Shown here: positions 50,640 through 62,071 of the stretch, one piece after another
How the letters are laid out: each line of letters starts with the position of its first letter
Numbering within the stretch: position 1 is the first letter of the stretch
Assembly (NCBI RefSeq): GCF_000143415.4
Contig: NW_003314292.1
Location: 1,129,666-1,193,665, forward strand
Origin: Selaginella moellendorffii
Taxonomy: Eukaryota; Streptophyta; Lycopodiopsida; Selaginellales; Selaginellaceae
Direction of reading: 5' to 3'
DNA: 64,000 bases
Notes under the pieces: generated by a model
The model's input: only the letters and a program-made list of their open reading frames with translations
Told to the model about the DNA's origin: nothing
The model's database searches: none
Program-made: the position numbers and the translations under genes

Positions 50640-52085
50640 CTGTGCGAGCAGATCGGAGCGTCTCAGTTACCGGTAGACTCTCGCGCCGAGAAATGCTTCG
50701 CGCAGCTCCTCCGACGCTCCAGAGGTCCAGGCGATGCACTTATGTTCTACAAGTAAGTGGAAGGTTTCTATAGCTTTTCATCGATGGAAGCATAGCACAC
50801 AGGTAGATGAAGCGGTGGACATTTTCAAGGATCACTACCAGGAAGGAATTGGAAGTCGAAGCTTGAAGCTATCCATGACCGATGATGCTCAACGAGTTTT
50901 TGGCATTGAGTATCGTCCTACCCCACAGCTCAAAGTATTACAAGTCTTTGCCTTGAATTTTCTTTTCTTCCAATGCGAAAGGAATGTCGGGGGATGTTTC
51001 TTCTCGTCCCGGAAATTGTTACTGTTCTTGGAGGACCTTGAAGAGGCTCGACAGAGCGTGGTACATAAAGTACACAAACCTCCTCGGGGAAACAGGTAAA
51101 GTTTTCTTCTTCAAGTACTAGTTAAGGATATTTGCAGGCACCCGCGTGGTACTACTTGGAAGAGCAGCTTACACAAGCTGCCTGGCCCCGAACTCCAAGA
51201 AAACAATGGCGCTGCAGCCAATCCTGGAATGAGCAGCAACCTTCTTCGACTGTTCGTGATCATCCATATACAGGTCTAACTTTGCGCAGTGACTGCGTTT
51301 GCTTATTTTGATTTTCTGGCTCAAGGCAAGCACCTGTTTCTATAGAAGATTTTTCTCGCGGTTCGGATTCCTACAGTGAACAAACACCAAGTAAACACAA
51401 AGAAGGCCTTTCAAGTTTTCTCTCCATGCATAATTCTTGTTATCTTCACTTCAGAACAGCATCGGACCTGTCGGCCTGGGAACTTCGCGTATTCGTATGC
51501 TTTTCCTCCAATCCAATCAGGAAACCAGGAGTAGAAGAAAACTTCGCAGTAAGTTTTATGATCTTCACGTCCATTTTTCAGCCGCAGACAGCCTGGAGTC
51601 CCCTCCCTTTACGTCTGGCAGTTCTACAGAGGCGGTTTTTGGAGTCCGGTGTAGTTCAATCAGGCCGAGTTAAGGTAATAAAAGAAAAGAAAAGAAATTG
51701 TTTTCTGAGCAAGGATGCATACCAGCTCGAAGATGAAAGCCTTTTAATGGAAGCTCTAGTGAACCACGAGCAATTCTGTTTAATCAAGAATGGTCGCCGA
51801 TTATGCAGCTGGTTGAGAGGATGATCGGACACTCCCCGTTGGATGTAAGTGCTGCTATAGAACGTCAAGCTTTTCTCAAGAGATACCAGGTGTTTTCTAC
51901 AAAGGCACACATGAGATATTCTCTTCTTAAGCGTGTGGTGATCTTTTATGTTCTCCAGCATAGGGTTGTGGCCGTGAACGACTATCCGGAAATGGATGGA
52001 GGCTTCTTGCGCGAGTTGAAGCTCTTCCAATTTGCCGCCAGGATCATCAGCGATCCCTTCCACTATATTGAATTTGACTGTTCCC
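50640..52085 (+). pseudogene. RMI1-like pseudogene (copy B, first)
   Basis: Exon 1 lacks its ATG and has an internal deletion (50700-50740), but the donor CAAGTAAGTG is kept. Exon 2 reads VDEAVDIFKDHYQE, LKLSMTDDAQRVFGIEYRP and TPQLKVLQ. The PAGLK end and the following intron are lost. Later parts (HPRGTTWKSS region, ADSLESPPF, EDESLLMEALVNHE, LVERMIGHSPLDVSAAIERQ) show small deletions relative to the copy at 54362. Near 52010 the end diverges to a FQFAARIISDPFHYIEFD sequence not found in the intact copy. Confidence 0.8.
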
Positions 52086-52273
52086 ATCAAGAGAATAGAA
52101 AAGAAACTTCATAACTTGCAAAGACAGTACTTGCATTGCTATAGAAAATCTTTCTCGACAGGAAGATCATTGTCTCACAAAAAAAATTCCACCCGGTGAC
52201 CAAGCAAGCAAAGTTAGTACCTGTACTCTTCAATCAAAAACGATGCTTACCGAACTGGTGCTGGCTTTTGTTC

Positions 52274-53197
52274 TTAAGCTGCACGAGCTTTTTTCACGAT
52301 CAAGTCGCTGCCGCTGGGAAGACTCCTCTTCATTCCACAGCGCCTGCTGCGTGTCGTCGTCTCGATCTTGCTACTGCTGCTGCAATGCTTCACGATCCAG
52401 GGATGTGCAAGCACACGGTCCAGCGTTACCCTCTTGCTCGGTTCGACAGCTAACATCCCCCGGAGAAGATCCTCCGCCCGGTCCGAGCCAAAACCAGTTG
52501 GAAATGCTCCCGCTCTCAAGAAATCGATTTCCATTCTCGATTTGTGACCTTTCAACAGCTCGTACGCAATGACTCCCAAACCCCACACATCAATGGCTGC
52601 CGTGTAGAAGTTCTGTGATTCTCCCTTGCGGCCCTTCCTCGCCATCACCTCTGGTGCCATATACTTTTCCGTGCCACAGTACTTTGACATCTCCCTGTGC
52701 AGGTCTGTGGCTATCCCGAAGTCTCCAATCAGAACATCGTGCACACCAGTGGCATTGAGCTTGACAAGAATGTTCTCCGGCTTGAGATCCCGGTGGATAA
52801 TTCCCCTGGAGTGGATCTCCTTGAGCGTTTCAGCCAGCTTCTTGATGGTCTTCGCTGCATCCTCCTCCCTCATCGGCCCACAGTTGATCAATCCCTCGCA
52901 TAGGTTTGGGCCGCACAGCTCCATAACGATGGTGCCATAGCACTTGGCACCATCTCTCTCCCGGACAAAGCCCATGAAGGAGACGACCCCAGGGCAGGCG
53001 TGAAGCTTGGACATAAGCCGAGCTTCTCTCTCGGCATCACTCCCCGATCGAAACAACTTTCCAGCATATGTGTTGCGGCCATTATGGATCATGAAAACCT
53101 GCCCTTGCCCTCCACATCCCAGCCGCTTGCCCCTCATGTAAAACTTGAGAAGCTCACTACAGTCATCCTCGCTCAACTCACCGGTGTCACGCGCCAT
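52274..53197 (-). CDS. Serine/threonine protein kinase, intronless (copy B)
   Basis: 307 residues, ATG 53197, the same length and motifs as copy A: GCGGQGQVF, TYAGKLF, HRDLKPEN, DFGIATD, GTEKYMAPEV and the basic tail ending KKARAA. The start context and the 5' flank are shared with copy A. Substitutions cluster outside the catalytic motifs and in the C-terminal tail. It is probably active if transcribed. Confidence 0.85.
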   Translation of the reverse strand: MARDTGELSEDDCSELLKFYMRGKRLGCGGQGQVFMIHNGRNTYAGKLFRSGSDAEREARLMSKLHACPGVVSFMGFVRERDGAKCYGTIVMELCGPNLCEGLINCGPMREEDAAKTIKKLAETLKEIHSRGIIHRDLKPENILVKLNATGVHDVLIGDFGIATDLHREMSKYCGTEKYMAPEVMARKGRKGESQNFYTAAIDVWGLGVIAYELLKGHKSRMEIDFLRAGAFPTGFGSDRAEDLLRGMLAVEPSKRVTLDRVLAHPWIVKHCSSSSKIETTTRSRRCGMKRSLPSGSDLIVKKARAA

Positions 53198-53744
53198 CGC
53201 TCCCAGACCTTCTTGCTGAATGGAAGACCTAGCTTCTTCAAAACGGGTTTATATCGACGGCTGGGATGATCTTTGATGGACGGTGGCGATTTCATGGGAC
53301 AACCTGAGAACCTAGGCCAAGTAGTGACGCTAGTGTCTTCTCGCCCAAAACATTGGACTCTATCTGTTTGGAGATAAGCCATCCGGATGAGGTGGGAGGA
53401 TACTACCACTACACCAGCTGCGCTTCACCATGGAAAAACCTTAGTTACACGAGGCAGTGACAAAAATTTCTCTAAGTTCTGCTATAAACTAAGTCGTCAC
53501 AAAACGTTTGGTCTTATGAGCTCGATGCTTTCAAAGACGAGTTATATGTTCCTGGATTGCTGTGTTGAATCATGTGTTGGATTATTAAACTTGTTGCCAC
53601 AGGCCGTTGGCGGTGGCCTGTGGTGAGCTCTGCCCTGATTTTTGTTCTAGTCGCTTTGTTTCCTTTCCTGGTCTCAGAGTGCCGAATTTTGTGAATCTCA
53701 TTCATCGCAATGCAGGTCCTTTCGATCGATCATCCTCATGATAG
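53198..53744. other. Intergenic DNA upstream of kinase copy B
   Basis: Matches 30448-31002 with small indels. No gene was seen. Confidence 0.4.
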
Positions 53745-54292
53745 CTACGACGAGAGAACGAAGGATAGATCCTCAAAACTTTATCGTGCTTCGCAGCAAG
53801 CGCATTGATGTCGATCATCACTTCACTCTGCCTCTTGTCGAGAAAATTTTGTCAAGAAAGCCTTCAGCCTTCCACCTTTGCGGGCTCTTCGTCTCGAGTA
53901 GATGGGAAACTCTTTCCCTTGTGGGATCTGCACGAAATAGTTCCTACATTGTCATTAAGCTTTTCGTCTAAGCCAAAAACTAAAAAGTTCAAACGGGAAG
54001 AACTCACCAATGCCCCCAGCGCTCTGGCAGCGACGTGAGCTCCTTCTCCATCCTACTCGCCATTTCCTGGCGGATCTGGCGCTGCAGCTCCCTTGTCCCA
54101 GCCATGGTCGATTGCGCGTGCTGATTCGTCCGAATTTCGCAGCCAGTGGCAGGGATCGTCCCATGTCACGCCGTGGCGCGTCTTGGGGAACAATATCCTC
54201 GGCACGGCAGGATCGAATTGCCGCAATGCGCGATCTGGAAGAGAAGAGAGTGCGCGCGGCAAAACACCATAAAGCCCTTGCTTGGCAAGCAT
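53745..54292 (-). pseudogene. Oligopeptidase B 5' stub (copy B)
   Basis: ATG 54292 starts MLAKQGLYGVLPRALSSLPD, then KTRHGVTWDDPCHWL and MAGTRELQRQIRQEMASRME in the next exon. The fragment stops after the equivalent of MIDINALAAKH. The 5' end faces RMI1 across 69 bp. It may still provide promoter function for RMI1 even though the protein is truncated. Confidence 0.65.
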
Positions 54293-54361
54293 ATTCCTGG
54301 AACCTTTCAAGCTAGCAAAATGGCGGGATGCTTAGAACCCTAGTAGGGTTTTGGGATTTCG
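54293..54361. promoter_or_regulatory. Compact bidirectional promoter between oligopeptidase B and RMI1
   Basis: Only 69 bp separate the two divergent ATGs (54292 minus, 54362 plus). The same head-to-head arrangement is seen at about 31521-31547 and 50532-50640. No TATA box is present. The shared TAGTAGGGTTTTGG sequence near 54342 contains a telo-box-like AGGGTTTT. Confidence 0.45.
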
Positions 54362-56257
54362 ATGGAGGAGCGGGTTGTGGAGATTATGGCTTCTCGCGGA
54401 ATGCGGCCTAAGGCGCAGTGGCTTTCTTCTTGCCTGCGCGAGCAGATCGGAGCGTCACAGTTGCCGGTAGACTTGTGCGCCGAGAAATGCTTTGCGCAGC
54501 TCCTCGCTGCCGATTTCAATCTCGTCACCGATGCTGTGCTTCCTCCAGGGGTCCAGGCGATGCACAAAGTGGAGCTAGCGGGCCCTTTCGTTCTACAAGT
54601 AAGTGAAAGTTTTTCTATATTTTTTTTTATCGACGGGAGCATGGCACACAGGTAGATGAAACGGTGGACATTTGCTGCGGCCTCAAGGATCGCTACCAGG
54701 AAAGAAATGCTGGAATTGGAAGTCGATGCTTGAAGCTATCCATGACCGACGGTGCTCAACGAGTTTTTGGCATTGAGTATCGTCCTATCCCACAGCTCAA
54801 AGTCTTACAACCAGCTGGTTTGAAGGTACACGTTCAAGAAATCCTTTAAAGTCTTTTCCATGATTTTTCTTTCTCCCAACCGCAGATTTGCGTAAGGAAT
54901 GTCTGCGTCCGGAGAGGGATGTTTCTTCTTGTCCCGGAAATTGTTACTGTTCTAGGAGGTGTTGTCCAAGAGCTTGAAGAGGCTCGACAGAGAGTGGCAC
55001 ATCAAGTAAACAAACCTCCTCGGGGAAACAGGTAAAGTTTTCTTCTTCGTGTACTAGTTAAGGATATTTACAGGCACCCGCGTGGTACTACGCCACCATC
55101 GTTGGAAGAGCAACTTACACAAGCTGCCTGGCCCCGAACTCCTGACGTCCAAGAAAACAATGGTGCTGCAGCCAATCCTGGAAGTGAGCAGCAACCTTCT
55201 TCGACTGTTCGTGATCATCCATATACAGGTCTAACTTTTGCACAGTGACTGTGTTTGCCTTCTTTCTTTCATTCTTCTATCCTTGTATTTTGATTTTCTG
55301 TCTCTACTTTTTTGTCTTCAGGAAGGCAAGCACCTGTTTCTATAGAAGATTTTTCTCGCGGTTCATATTCCTACAGTGAACAAACACCAAGTAAACACAA
55401 AGAAGGCCTTTCAGGTTTTCTCTCCATGCCTAATTCTTTTGATGTTCACCTCCAGGACAGGACGAAACTACGCATCGGACCTCGTCTGGTACACCTTCCG
55501 AGACTTCTATCGGCCTGGGAACTTCGCGTATTCGTATGCTTTCCCTCCAATCCAATGAAACCAGGAGTAGAAGACAACTGCGGAGTAAGTTTTATGATCT
55601 TCAGATTTTCGTGACATATGCCCGTCCATTTTTCAGCCGCAGACAGCCTGGAGTTCCCTCCCTTTACGTATCTGGCGGTTCTACAGAGGCGGTTTATGGA
55701 GTCCGGTGTAGTTCAATCAGGCCGAGTTAAGGTAACAAAAGAAAAGAAAAAAGAAAGTACGATTCGTTTTCTGGATACAGTGTTTCCTTACAGCCATGAA
55801 AGAGTTCCTTTTCAAGGATCGCAATGCATACCGGCTGGCGATATACATCGAAGATGAAAGCCTTTTAACAGAAGCTCTAGTGAACCACGAGGTAAAGCTT
55901 CAATTCTGTTTAGTCAAGACTACAGTCTCCGATTTTGCAGCTGGTTGAGAGGATGATCGGACACTCCCCTTTGGAAGTAAGTGCCGCTATAGCGAGCAAC
56001 GAACACGCGCGAATGAAATCAAAGATGAGAGAACTTCAAGCTTTTCTCAAGAGATACCAGGTATTATTATTTTTCTTCTTGTACTTTTGACTGGTTATTT
56101 TCTTCAGGGATACATGGACATAGAATTCGGGGACATCGTGAGGGTTGTGGCCGTGAACGAATGCCTACATGCATCTGGAGATGGATGGACCCTTCTCGCC
56201 CGAGTTGAGGCCCAAAGCTCGAGTAGTATGGAGATGGACTTGTTTAATATTAATTAG
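54362..56257 (+). CDS. RMI1: RecQ-mediated genome instability protein 1 (RMI1), complete-looking copy
   Basis: RMI1 is the OB-fold partner of RecQ helicase and topoisomerase 3 that dissolves double Holliday junctions. Exons by GT-AG sites: 54362-54598, 54652-54825, 54886-55031, 55074-55228, 55322-55584, 55637-55731, 55781 (or 55794)-55891, 55941-56060, 56108-56257. The N-terminus has the three-helix segment (LREQIGASQLPVD, AVLPPGVQAMHKVEL) and OB1: LKLSMTDGAQRVFGIEYRPI, PQLKVLQPAGLK, ICVRNVCVRRGMFLLVPEIV. The C-terminal OB2-like domain has RLAIYIEDESLLTEALVNHE, MIGHSPLEVSAAIASNEHAR and GYMDIEFGDIVRVVAV. The middle is low-complexity. TAG at 56255-56257 ends the frame just where AT-rich repeat DNA begins, so the last residues may be altered. 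Exon 5 phase is the least certain part. Confidence 0.88.
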
Positions 56258-57156
56258 AATATATTTATTGTTAAATCACTCTAATAAAATAGTATTAATG
56301 TACTTAAATCTAAATTATTAAATTAATGTGGCATTCAATAAAGTACAATTAAAAGTTTTACACAGTTGAATTTTATAGATATTTTTGTCATTAAAATTAA
56401 TTAAGTGTTCAAAAGTTGGATCCTAATTGTTTTGAAACCAGGAATAACCTTTAAAAAATATTATTTATTACGTTTGCTATCACAAAGTAAATCATTATAA
56501 TCCATAAAAATTACTTTAAATAAAAATGTAAATGAATTAAATTTGATACTGGATTGTGTACAAGTGGGACAATAATGACACTACAACTCCCATTATCATC
56601 CACTTGTAGAATAAAAAATAGATAACTTGATGTTAGTTTATTTTTTTTAATCTTATAGTATATAATTTATTTAAGGGGCTCCTTGCTCAATAGAAGGGAT
56701 TGTATTGGGTGTTCTGTCAAGTTAAATTGTAAGTTTATGAGGTTTGGAATGATGTTTAATAGACTAATCTTCCAAAAATTATGCATATGTAATAGTTATA
56801 ACACTTCATACAAAAGGAGTAGGAACAACTAGCACTACTTATAGATTTATTGATGTTGGGACAAAGTATACTATATATTATATACTAATATTAGTATAGT
56901 GGAATTTTGATAGCTGTTGGATTGGTTTTAATCTAGGCCACTCACTCTTGTATATAAATTAAGGTGTTTATGTTAATTAATATGCATATTTTTGTATTCC
57001 ATTTTCATATTCTATACACTCATACTAGAAATTAAATAAAATATTATTTTTAATTAATTTTATTGTTATAATTATTCCTCCATATTAATTTTTATAAATG
57101 TTAATACTAATTTTCTGGTATCTTATAAAATTATAAGTGTTATACAATTTAATAAA

Positions 57157-57199
<43 letters not shown>

Positions 57200-57735
57200 A
57201 GTAAATGACTGTATAATTTTATGAAAGCCTAAAAACCCTAATATTCTATGAATAATTTGGTATTACTATATTAACTAACAAGAACAACTCATAATATATT
57301 GTTAGAATTATTCAATTGGATTCCCATTATCAACATCTTAGTAGCACATTTTACAAAATTAAACTATAATTTCAAATATTTAGATAGGTTTTTAAATAAT
57401 GATAAAAGTCATCAAACAACACATGTCAACTTTTTAAAGCACTTATTAAGTATACATAACATTATTAAAATTAATTTTTCAAGAACATTTTTCCAGGGTA
57501 GTTAACCATTAGCAAAAACTGTATTTCTTTACAAAAATTCTAACTTAGTTATAAACTAAAACAAATGCTTAATGACAATATTTCATGTTGAAATCCATTT
57601 CAATCACCCCTCCATTTGATAATAGCCTCCAGATCAGATAATATTGGTTAAAAGAGTCAAACTTTCATGCTTTGCTTAAAAGAACCCTAATTGTAGACCA
57701 TGATGAAGGGCGGCCTGCCATTAAACACCATCCTC
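56258..57735. repeat. AT-rich dispersed repeat, right copy
   Basis: 56360-57665 matches 3555-4380 in the same direction. It includes a gypsy integrase tail (56560-56720) and an LTR-like segment with a TATA region (about 56855-57010) related to 3386-3560. No gene. Confidence 0.75.
57160..57199 (+). repeat. (TTA)n microsatellite
   Basis: About 13 perfect trinucleotide units. Confidence 0.95.
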
Positions 57736-57985
57736 ATTCACTCTCTCTCCACTTACCTGGCGGTGATATGGCATTAGGCCTTCTTTTTGTTTTTTTCTCC
57801 AACGCAGTCCTTCTCCCATCTGTCGCTGCTATGCACTCCCACCTGCAGCTATTGCCTGCCTGCAGCTCCCACCTGCCCACTCACCCTCACAGCTCTTGCC
57901 TGCACTCTCGCCCACCCCCACACGCCCAATGTGTGCCCTAATTACTTCCACGTGGCCACAACCCCAACACTTAGCCAAATTTCAA
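57735..57985 (+). repeat. Direct repeat, left copy (LTR-like?)
   Basis: Matches 59310-59560: both start ATTCACTCTCTCTCCACTTA and contain ATGGCATTAGGCCTTCTTTT and TGTGCCCTAATTACTTCC. They enclose 1.3 kb that includes the GAGTCC repeat and a gypsy gag-side segment. They could be LTRs of a non-autonomous element, but no primer site was recognised. Confidence 0.6.
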
Positions 57986-58460
57986 TTAGCACGCCCTATT
58001 CCACCCATAATTGACCTAAAAATGTTTCTGTTTCTTTTATGATCAAGCATGGCGGCAGCACATCAATTTCTAGAGGTAAGCAATCAATTCAACTTCATAT
58101 TGATTCAAGAAAATCATTGAGGATCCCCATGGCTTGATGAGGTGCAAGAATTCTATGAAAAGGATTGTTTTTGTGTAGATGATTTAGATTGGAATTTGTC
58201 TAAATTAAATGAAACTATAGCTCTTATTTGTGAGACATAAATCCCTAAGCCCCAAAGTGAAGTTAAAAGGGTGCCATGGGGTAATGGCCAAAGTGGAAGC
58301 CTAACACATGTAACACATTTGGACTAAAAGCTCCAACTTGGATAATTGAGAGTGGGAGTGGAACTCCCAACAAAGAGCTCAAGGAACGAGCACAAAGCAA
58401 GCAATAAATAAGTCTCTAGAAAAGGGACACAAAAGGACTAAACATATAATACGTGGAAGT

Positions 58461-58800
58461 GTCGAGATGGACCCGAGATGGAGTCTGAGATGGAGTCCGA
58501 GATGAAGTCTAAAATGGAGTCCGAGATAGGATCTGAGAAGGACCCAAGATGGAGTCTGAGATGGAGCCAAGATGGAGTCCGATATGGAGTCCAAGATGAA
58601 TCTGAGATGGAGTCCAAGATGGAGTTCAAGGTCAAGGCTAAGACTGAGGCCGATACTGAGACCGAGACTGAAACTGAGACTGAGATTGAGTCTGAGTCTA
58701 AGTCCGAGACCGAGTCTAAATCCGAATCTGAGTCTAAATCCGAATCTGAGTCTAAATCCGAATCTGAGTCTAAGTCCGAGTCCAAGGGTGAAAGCCTAAA
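58461..58800 (+). repeat. GAGTCC-type minisatellite
   Basis: Degenerate units of 6-18 bp, such as GAGATGGAGTCTGAGATGG early on and an 18-bp unit GAGTCTAAATCCGAATCT repeated about three times at 58723-58776. It would encode Glu/Ser/Lys runs. A shorter related tract is at 31890-31965. Confidence 0.85.
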
Positions 58801-59305
58801 GCATTCGTCTCCCAAACCCTAGGGGGTTTGGTGAGCTCTAAAAATATAGTAGAGGGAGGACTCTAGTAGAGCTAATTTAGCCAAGAAAGGCTAGTGTGAC
58901 CAAGAAAGGCTATACCCATATATAGGGTGATGATAAAACCATTGAGGAGTTCAAAACTAGAGTGAATATAAATAGACAATTTAGCTTCGTGAAGTGTTTA
59001 AGAGGTAACTCTAGCTCCCCTGGGAGATTGAATGGTCGATATTCCCAATTCAAGTGTGGGTGGCATTACTTGCTTGGATATTTAGCATGGCTCATCAAAA
59101 CTTCACTCTAGACACATGGCTAGGGCATCTAAAGGTGGAAGGTGGGGAGTGTACCCACAGGGTTCGCATAAGGCCATGGTGTTTTGAAATATCGTCTCAA
59201 AGTCCTAGACTGTGGAAAAGAAGAGGAGTAACCCTCTAGTGTAGTGACCAAAAATATGCTCCTATGGTGAGGAAGTCCTAGAGGATAGTGGGATTTAGTG
59301 GTTGG
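58790..59305 (+). repeat. Gypsy gag-side segment, second copy
   Basis: Collinear with about 31960-32490 (shared CCTAAAGCATTCGTCTCCCA-type start, GTGTGGGTGGCATTACTTGC, AGGTGGAAGGTGGGGAG). It is more decayed and AT-shifted. It shows that the older gypsy family at 31.9 kb has relatives here. Confidence 0.7.
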
Positions 59306-59309
59306 GCCT

Positions 59310-59560
59310 GATTCACTCTCTCTCCACTTACCTGGCAATGACATGGCATTAGGCCTTCTTTTTGTTTTTTCTCTAGCGCACTCCCTCTCCCATTCGTCGC
59401 CGCTATGCACTCCTGCCCACGGTTCTTGGCATCCACATGCCCTCATGGCTCCCGTCTGCACTCCCACCCACCCCCGCACATCTGCCCATGCCCAGTGTGT
59501 GCCCTAATTACTTCCTTATGGCCATAGCCCTAACACTTGGCCAAATTTGAATCAGCATGC
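59310..59560 (+). repeat. Direct repeat, right copy (LTR-like?)
   Basis: See 57735-57985; roughly 85% similar by eye. Confidence 0.6.
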
Positions 59561-59879
59561 ACGTGGACACCTTTTTGCATGCTTTATGTGGCCAATGAAT
59601 GTCATGGATGACCATTAGGAGTGGTGATCCTATGAAATCTTCTAACTAATTTAAATATATGCAATGTAAGTACATAAAGAGTTTGTTTTTATATTTATTC
59701 TTTACTAAGATTGATTTTTTCATTTAAAGAACTTTTCTTTCTTATCTTCCTCTGCCTAGTAAAAGGAATTGCTTTTGGACTACTAAAAGCTTTTTTTTAT
59801 CTGTAATTCTTTCCACCAAAGGTTTTGCCCGCTTCATAACTATTAACATGCTATTAAAATTCTACTGCAAAATGAATAA
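59561..59879. other. AT-rich DNA without gene
   Basis: No coding or structured signal seen. Confidence 0.4.
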
Positions 59880-61930
59880 AATTGCATGGCCTAGTTTTAA
59901 AGGTTGCACCTTTCTATTGTATCATTTCTAAATTGTTGTCAACCATAGATAAAAAAGCTTCTTCATTAGGAAGATTTTGTAAAATATCAATCATCTTTTG
60001 CTGCAATATCACTTTTATAACTTTTGATAGAGTGATATCTTCCTGCTCAAAGTTCATATCAATATTTAAAATTTGTTTAGTGTAAATTACTTGTATAGTA
60101 CTCCTTAGCTAAATTTTTTGTTGATGATACACATTTTGATGGATATTTTTTTGCTCAATATTCATATATATTAGTATATAAAATATGCTAGTTTACCTCT
60201 ATGTAGTCTCCAACTAAATTTTTTTGCTCATGATAAAAATTTTGATGGATATTTTTCTGCTCAAATTTTTATAAGTATTTCAAAATTTTAATTAATAAGT
60301 GAATTATCTCTGTCATAGCTTCCAAGTCAAGTGCTTCAAAATTTTGATAATGATAAAATAAGTCATCTGACCTAGGTTCTAAAATTACATGTGATTGTGA
60401 TGGTTGAAACTCATAACTAGTTGCAATTCAGATGGTTTTCTCTCCTTGTTTTAATATAATAGTTTTTGCTTGATGCTTGTAAAAGTTTTTTTTGGTTGCC
60501 CATGGACAATTACACCAAGTCAAAAAATCCCAATCACTGTGTCCTTCACTTCCAACAACAAAATGCCATATAACTAGATCTAAAAAGGATTGTACATAAG
60601 ATTTGTGAGTATTGTTATTATCGAATTTTATTTGAGAGTTGTTAATATTTTTTGCTTTAACAATCGCACCATTGATTAACTTTTCATATGAATGGTTTCA
60701 AATAAAACCATGATCTTTGTAATAACTAGTAAACCAGTACTTTGCATGAACCTTAGTAGTAAGTTGATAAATTGCCCAATCAATCCTTCGATTACGGGCA
60801 TGTTTTTTCTCAAACGAGTGTATAGCTTTCATATTTGCATGGAATGCCTTAATCAAAATATTTATCTCCTTGTTAGCATGAGGGAAATTTCGAGCAGCAA
60901 CAACCCACATATCTATTAAATATAAATAGAAATATATTATAAAAATCAAAATATTGATTCACTAACCAACTTTGTCCTTCCATTCATCTTGAAAATACTT
61001 GATAAAGGCTACTTCATTTTGAAAATCCACCTCAAAATGTTCAATAAGTTGTTTAATCTCAGTTCACATAATATTATCATCATCAAAAGCTACATAAATT
61101 AAATGATACATAATATCTTCAAGACGTTTCCATATTTCCTTCCTAATATCCTAAATTTCACTTTATGAATAATATATCTGAGCCAATTCCTTGTTACATA
61201 CCAAATATATAATAAAATTTGACAATCAAATGTAGCTCTATATAAAAGAAAAAAAATTATATCATTTTAAATTAATTACCTTATACCATTAATCTATACT
61301 TCAGCATTATTAATCATTATCACATATGGTTTCCATTCTGGTATGTGTTCTAAAATTCATTTTTTAAGAGATATCATCCAATTCTTCATATGTTCTTCTT
61401 TTTCATTAGAAGTTAAAACTCAGGCCCCAATATGCAATTGGAATACTATTTCCATGATAATCAAAAGCAAGGTGTATAATGGGAACTATAAATTATTAAA
61501 TATTATTCACTTAAAAATAAATGAAAATTTTACCTTGTAGCAATTAGTTCCAAAAGTTGCATCAAGACTCAATAAATTATTATTTGCAAAGTCCACCATC
61601 TTTTGTAGTTGCCAAGTTATCTGAATCCCAATAGTTAAACAATCTTTATCTCGATCACCTTCCTAATAGAAAAATACTTTCTTAGGATTTGTGTTTTTCC
61701 AAATATGTACACTCTATGCATCATTCTCATGTAGTTGATAAGTTGAAAGCAAATACTTCTTATGTAAATTATTGATATCTTGTATACGTGGAAAATCATC
61801 TCGAGAAGCTGATTTATTTCTTCCCACAATTTGTATATGCTCATTACAAATTTGATTTGATGTGAAATCTTGCTAGATCATATGAATCATACAATATCGA
61901 ATATCTACTGAAAGCTTCTAAGAAAATAAT
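59880..61930 (-). pseudogene. MULE/SWIM-type transposase-derived relic
   Basis: Minus-strand fragments in order: SASRDDFPRIQDINNLHKKY, SVHIWKNTNPKKVFFYQEGD, GIQITWQLQKMVDF, SLDATFGTNCYK (around 61550; the first Asp of the MULE-type DDE core), IEHFEVDFQNEVAFIKYFQD (around 61000), and FPHANKEINILIKAFHANMK with RRIDWAIYQLTTKVHAKYWF (around 60730-60890). This is the layout of the plant SWIM-zinc-finger MULE-derived protein family. Many stops and an extreme AT bias show long decay. No terminal inverted repeats were found. Confidence 0.6.
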
Positions 61931-62071
61931 GACTTTCCTCCAGTTGGATCAAGTTGACCATGACAAGGAATCCCATTCTTATCACAATGCTCTCTATGAT
62001 AATATGTAATCTACACATAATCAAGCTATTTGTAAAACTATTTGACCAAAAAATTGTAAAGACAACCCCGT

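Larger units (their letters stand above)
46891..54710. repeat. Segmental duplication, copy B
   Basis: Collinear with 25594-31887 and more complete. It keeps the 1.25 kb (50003-51253) deleted from copy A. Within it, the oligopeptidase B 5' end and RMI1 occur twice head-to-head (around 50530 and around 54325) on either side of the kinase, so an older internal duplication preceded the large one. Confidence 0.9.
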
